Shown here: piece by piece, positions 63,121 to 64,000 of the stretch
How the letters are laid out: the number at the start of each line of letters is the position of its first letter
Numbering within the stretch: position 1 is the stretch's first letter
Assembly (NCBI GenBank): GCA_035913415.1
Contig: JAMIIV010000194.1
Location: 4,977-68,976, forward strand
DNA length: 64,000 bases
Origin: UBA5070 sp035913415
Lineage (GTDB): Bacteria > Fibrobacterota > Fibrobacteria > UBA5070
Reading direction: 5' to 3'
Notes under the pieces: generated by a model
What the model was told of the DNA's origin: nothing
What the model saw: only the letters and a program-made list of their open reading frames with translations
Database searches by the model: none
Made by a program: the position numbers and the translations under genes

Positions 63121-64000
63121 GCGCTCCCACCCCGACCGCCAAGCCGTCGGTCCGGCGCGACCTCTTCCCCTACCTGTTCGCCCAGATCCGCCCCTACCGC
63201 TGGCAGGTGGCCACGGGCGTGGCGGCCACCGCGATCTCGGTCGGGCTCGACCAGCTCACCCCGCACTACGTGGGCGTACTCATCGACGGACTGCGCCAGG
63301 GATGGGGTGTACCCGAGGCCCTGCGCACCATCGGGATCATGCTCGCGGCGGCCACCGGGGCGGCGGGCCTCCTGTGGGCGCAGCGTTACTTCGTGATCCG
63401 CGGCAGTCGCGCCATGGAACACGACATCCGCCAGCGCCTGTTCGAGCGCCTGCAATCCATGCCGCCGGCGTTCTTCGACAAACGCCCCACGGGCGAGCTC
63501 ATGACCTTGGCGTCTTCGGATCTGGACCGCGTACGCGACGTGCTGGGCCCGGCCATCCTGCACCTGTTCCGTACCATCCTGTTCATCGTCTACGCCGTGG
63601 GCTACCTGCTGTGGCGCGACTGGGAACTGGCCTTGTGGGGTTTGGCTCCCCTGGTGTTCATGCCCTGGCTGGCCAACCGCGCCATGACGGCCATGCACGC
63701 GGCGTACGCCCGCATCCAGGGCCACCTGACGGACCTCTCCAACTTCACCCACGACGCCATCGCCGGTATCGGCGTGGTGAAGGGGTACGGCCGCGAAGAG
63801 ACCTTCGCCACGCGCATGGACGGCATTTCCGACCAGCTCCGCCAAGCTTCGGCCCGCTCCGCCTGGGCCACCGGAGCCTTGTGGCCGGCCGTCACCGCCC
63901 TGGGCGGTGTGGGCATGGCCGTGTTGTTGTGGCGCGGTGCGGTGCGTGTGCACGACGGCACCCTCTCGGTGGGCGCCCTCGCCACGGCCACCATGCTCTT
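63117..64000 (+). CDS. ABC transporter, membrane domain (type 1 exporter), 3' end outside window
   Basis: A partial frame from GTG 63117 running off the right edge (about 294 residues seen). It holds the six-helix membrane domain of a type 1 ABC exporter: helices near 25-45, 60-80, 140-160, 165-185 and 255-275, the first coupling region RLFERLQSMPPAFFDKRPTG, and the second GYGREETFATRMD. The nucleotide-binding domain lies outside the window. MsbA/MdlB-like drug or lipid exporters are the closest type. It is coupled to the nudix gene by GTGA overlap. Confidence 0.88.
   Translation, partial: MSAPTPTAKPSVRRDLFPYLFAQIRPYRWQVATGVAATAISVGLDQLTPHYVGVLIDGLRQGWGVPEALRTIGIMLAAATGAAGLLWAQRYFVIRGSRAMEHDIRQRLFERLQSMPPAFFDKRPTGELMTLASSDLDRVRDVLGPAILHLFRTILFIVYAVGYLLWRDWELALWGLAPLVFMPWLANRAMTAMHAAYARIQGHLTDLSNFTHDAIAGIGVVKGYGREETFATRMDGISDQLRQASARSAWATGALWPAVTALGGVGMAVLLWRGAVRVHDGTLSVGALATATML

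Overview
The window is a high-GC (about two-thirds G+C by eye), gene-dense bacterial chromosome segment. It best fits a Gram-negative, polysaccharide-degrading member of the Fibrobacterota. The evidence is two proteins of the TIGR02147 type (a family described from Fibrobacter), several secreted cellulases and other surface proteins sharing one C-terminal domain that resembles a type IX secretion sorting signal, many short lipoproteins, and a complete methylmalonyl-CoA branch linking succinate and propionyl-CoA. The taxonomic call is inference; no rRNA gene, tRNA gene, CRISPR array, phage or transposase was recognised.

Layout. 1-2.3 kb: a truncated lipoprotein and a major-facilitator transporter. 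2.5-6.6 kb: carboxyltransferase subunit, small unknown protein, biotin carrier, and a convergent 5S-type carboxyltransferase, together the parts of a transcarboxylase. 6.8-8.6 kb: lipoprotein and YchF. 8.6-12.5 kb: repeats, then two tandem GH5 cellulases. 12.6-17.2 kb (minus): four-gene pseudopilin operon ending in a 765-residue PilX-like protein. 17.5-20.8 kb (minus): thioesterase, tyrosine recombinase, RimO and a SPOR lipoprotein. 21-24.5 kb: hybrid histidine kinase and isocitrate dehydrogenase. 24.8-29.3 kb: first TIGR02147-lipoprotein pair, RlmH and two poorly known genes. 29.4-36.7 kb: AhpF, a large secreted glycosidase, and a second TIGR02147-lipoprotein pair transcribed divergently from it. 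36.8-43.6 kb (minus): operon mce, carboxyltransferase, 56-residue protein, biotin carrier, mutA, mutB. 43.9-54 kb: HtrA-like protease, secreted proteins, a zinc-ribbon/basic-tail protein, a short NFACT protein, SGNH hydrolase and subtilase. 54.2-59.6 kb (minus): ABC transporter, MerR-type regulator, a PlsY-GpsA fusion and Der. 59.6-64 kb: lipoproteins, a Nudix hydrolase and the start of an ABC exporter.

How it works together. The mutA/mutB/mce operon with two carboxyltransferase/biotin-carrier sets and a 5S-type subunit would interconvert succinyl-CoA, methylmalonyl-CoA and propionyl-CoA and pass a carboxyl group between methylmalonyl-CoA and pyruvate/oxaloacetate; no biotin carboxylase gene lies in the window. 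The secreted enzymes would feed sugars to this metabolism. The points most worth pursuing are the repeated regulator-lipoprotein module, one copy of which faces a secreted glycosidase across a shared promoter region; the shared C-terminal domain; the PlsY-GpsA fusion; the unusual G4 motifs in both GTPase domains of Der; and the tandem structured repeat before the first cellulase.
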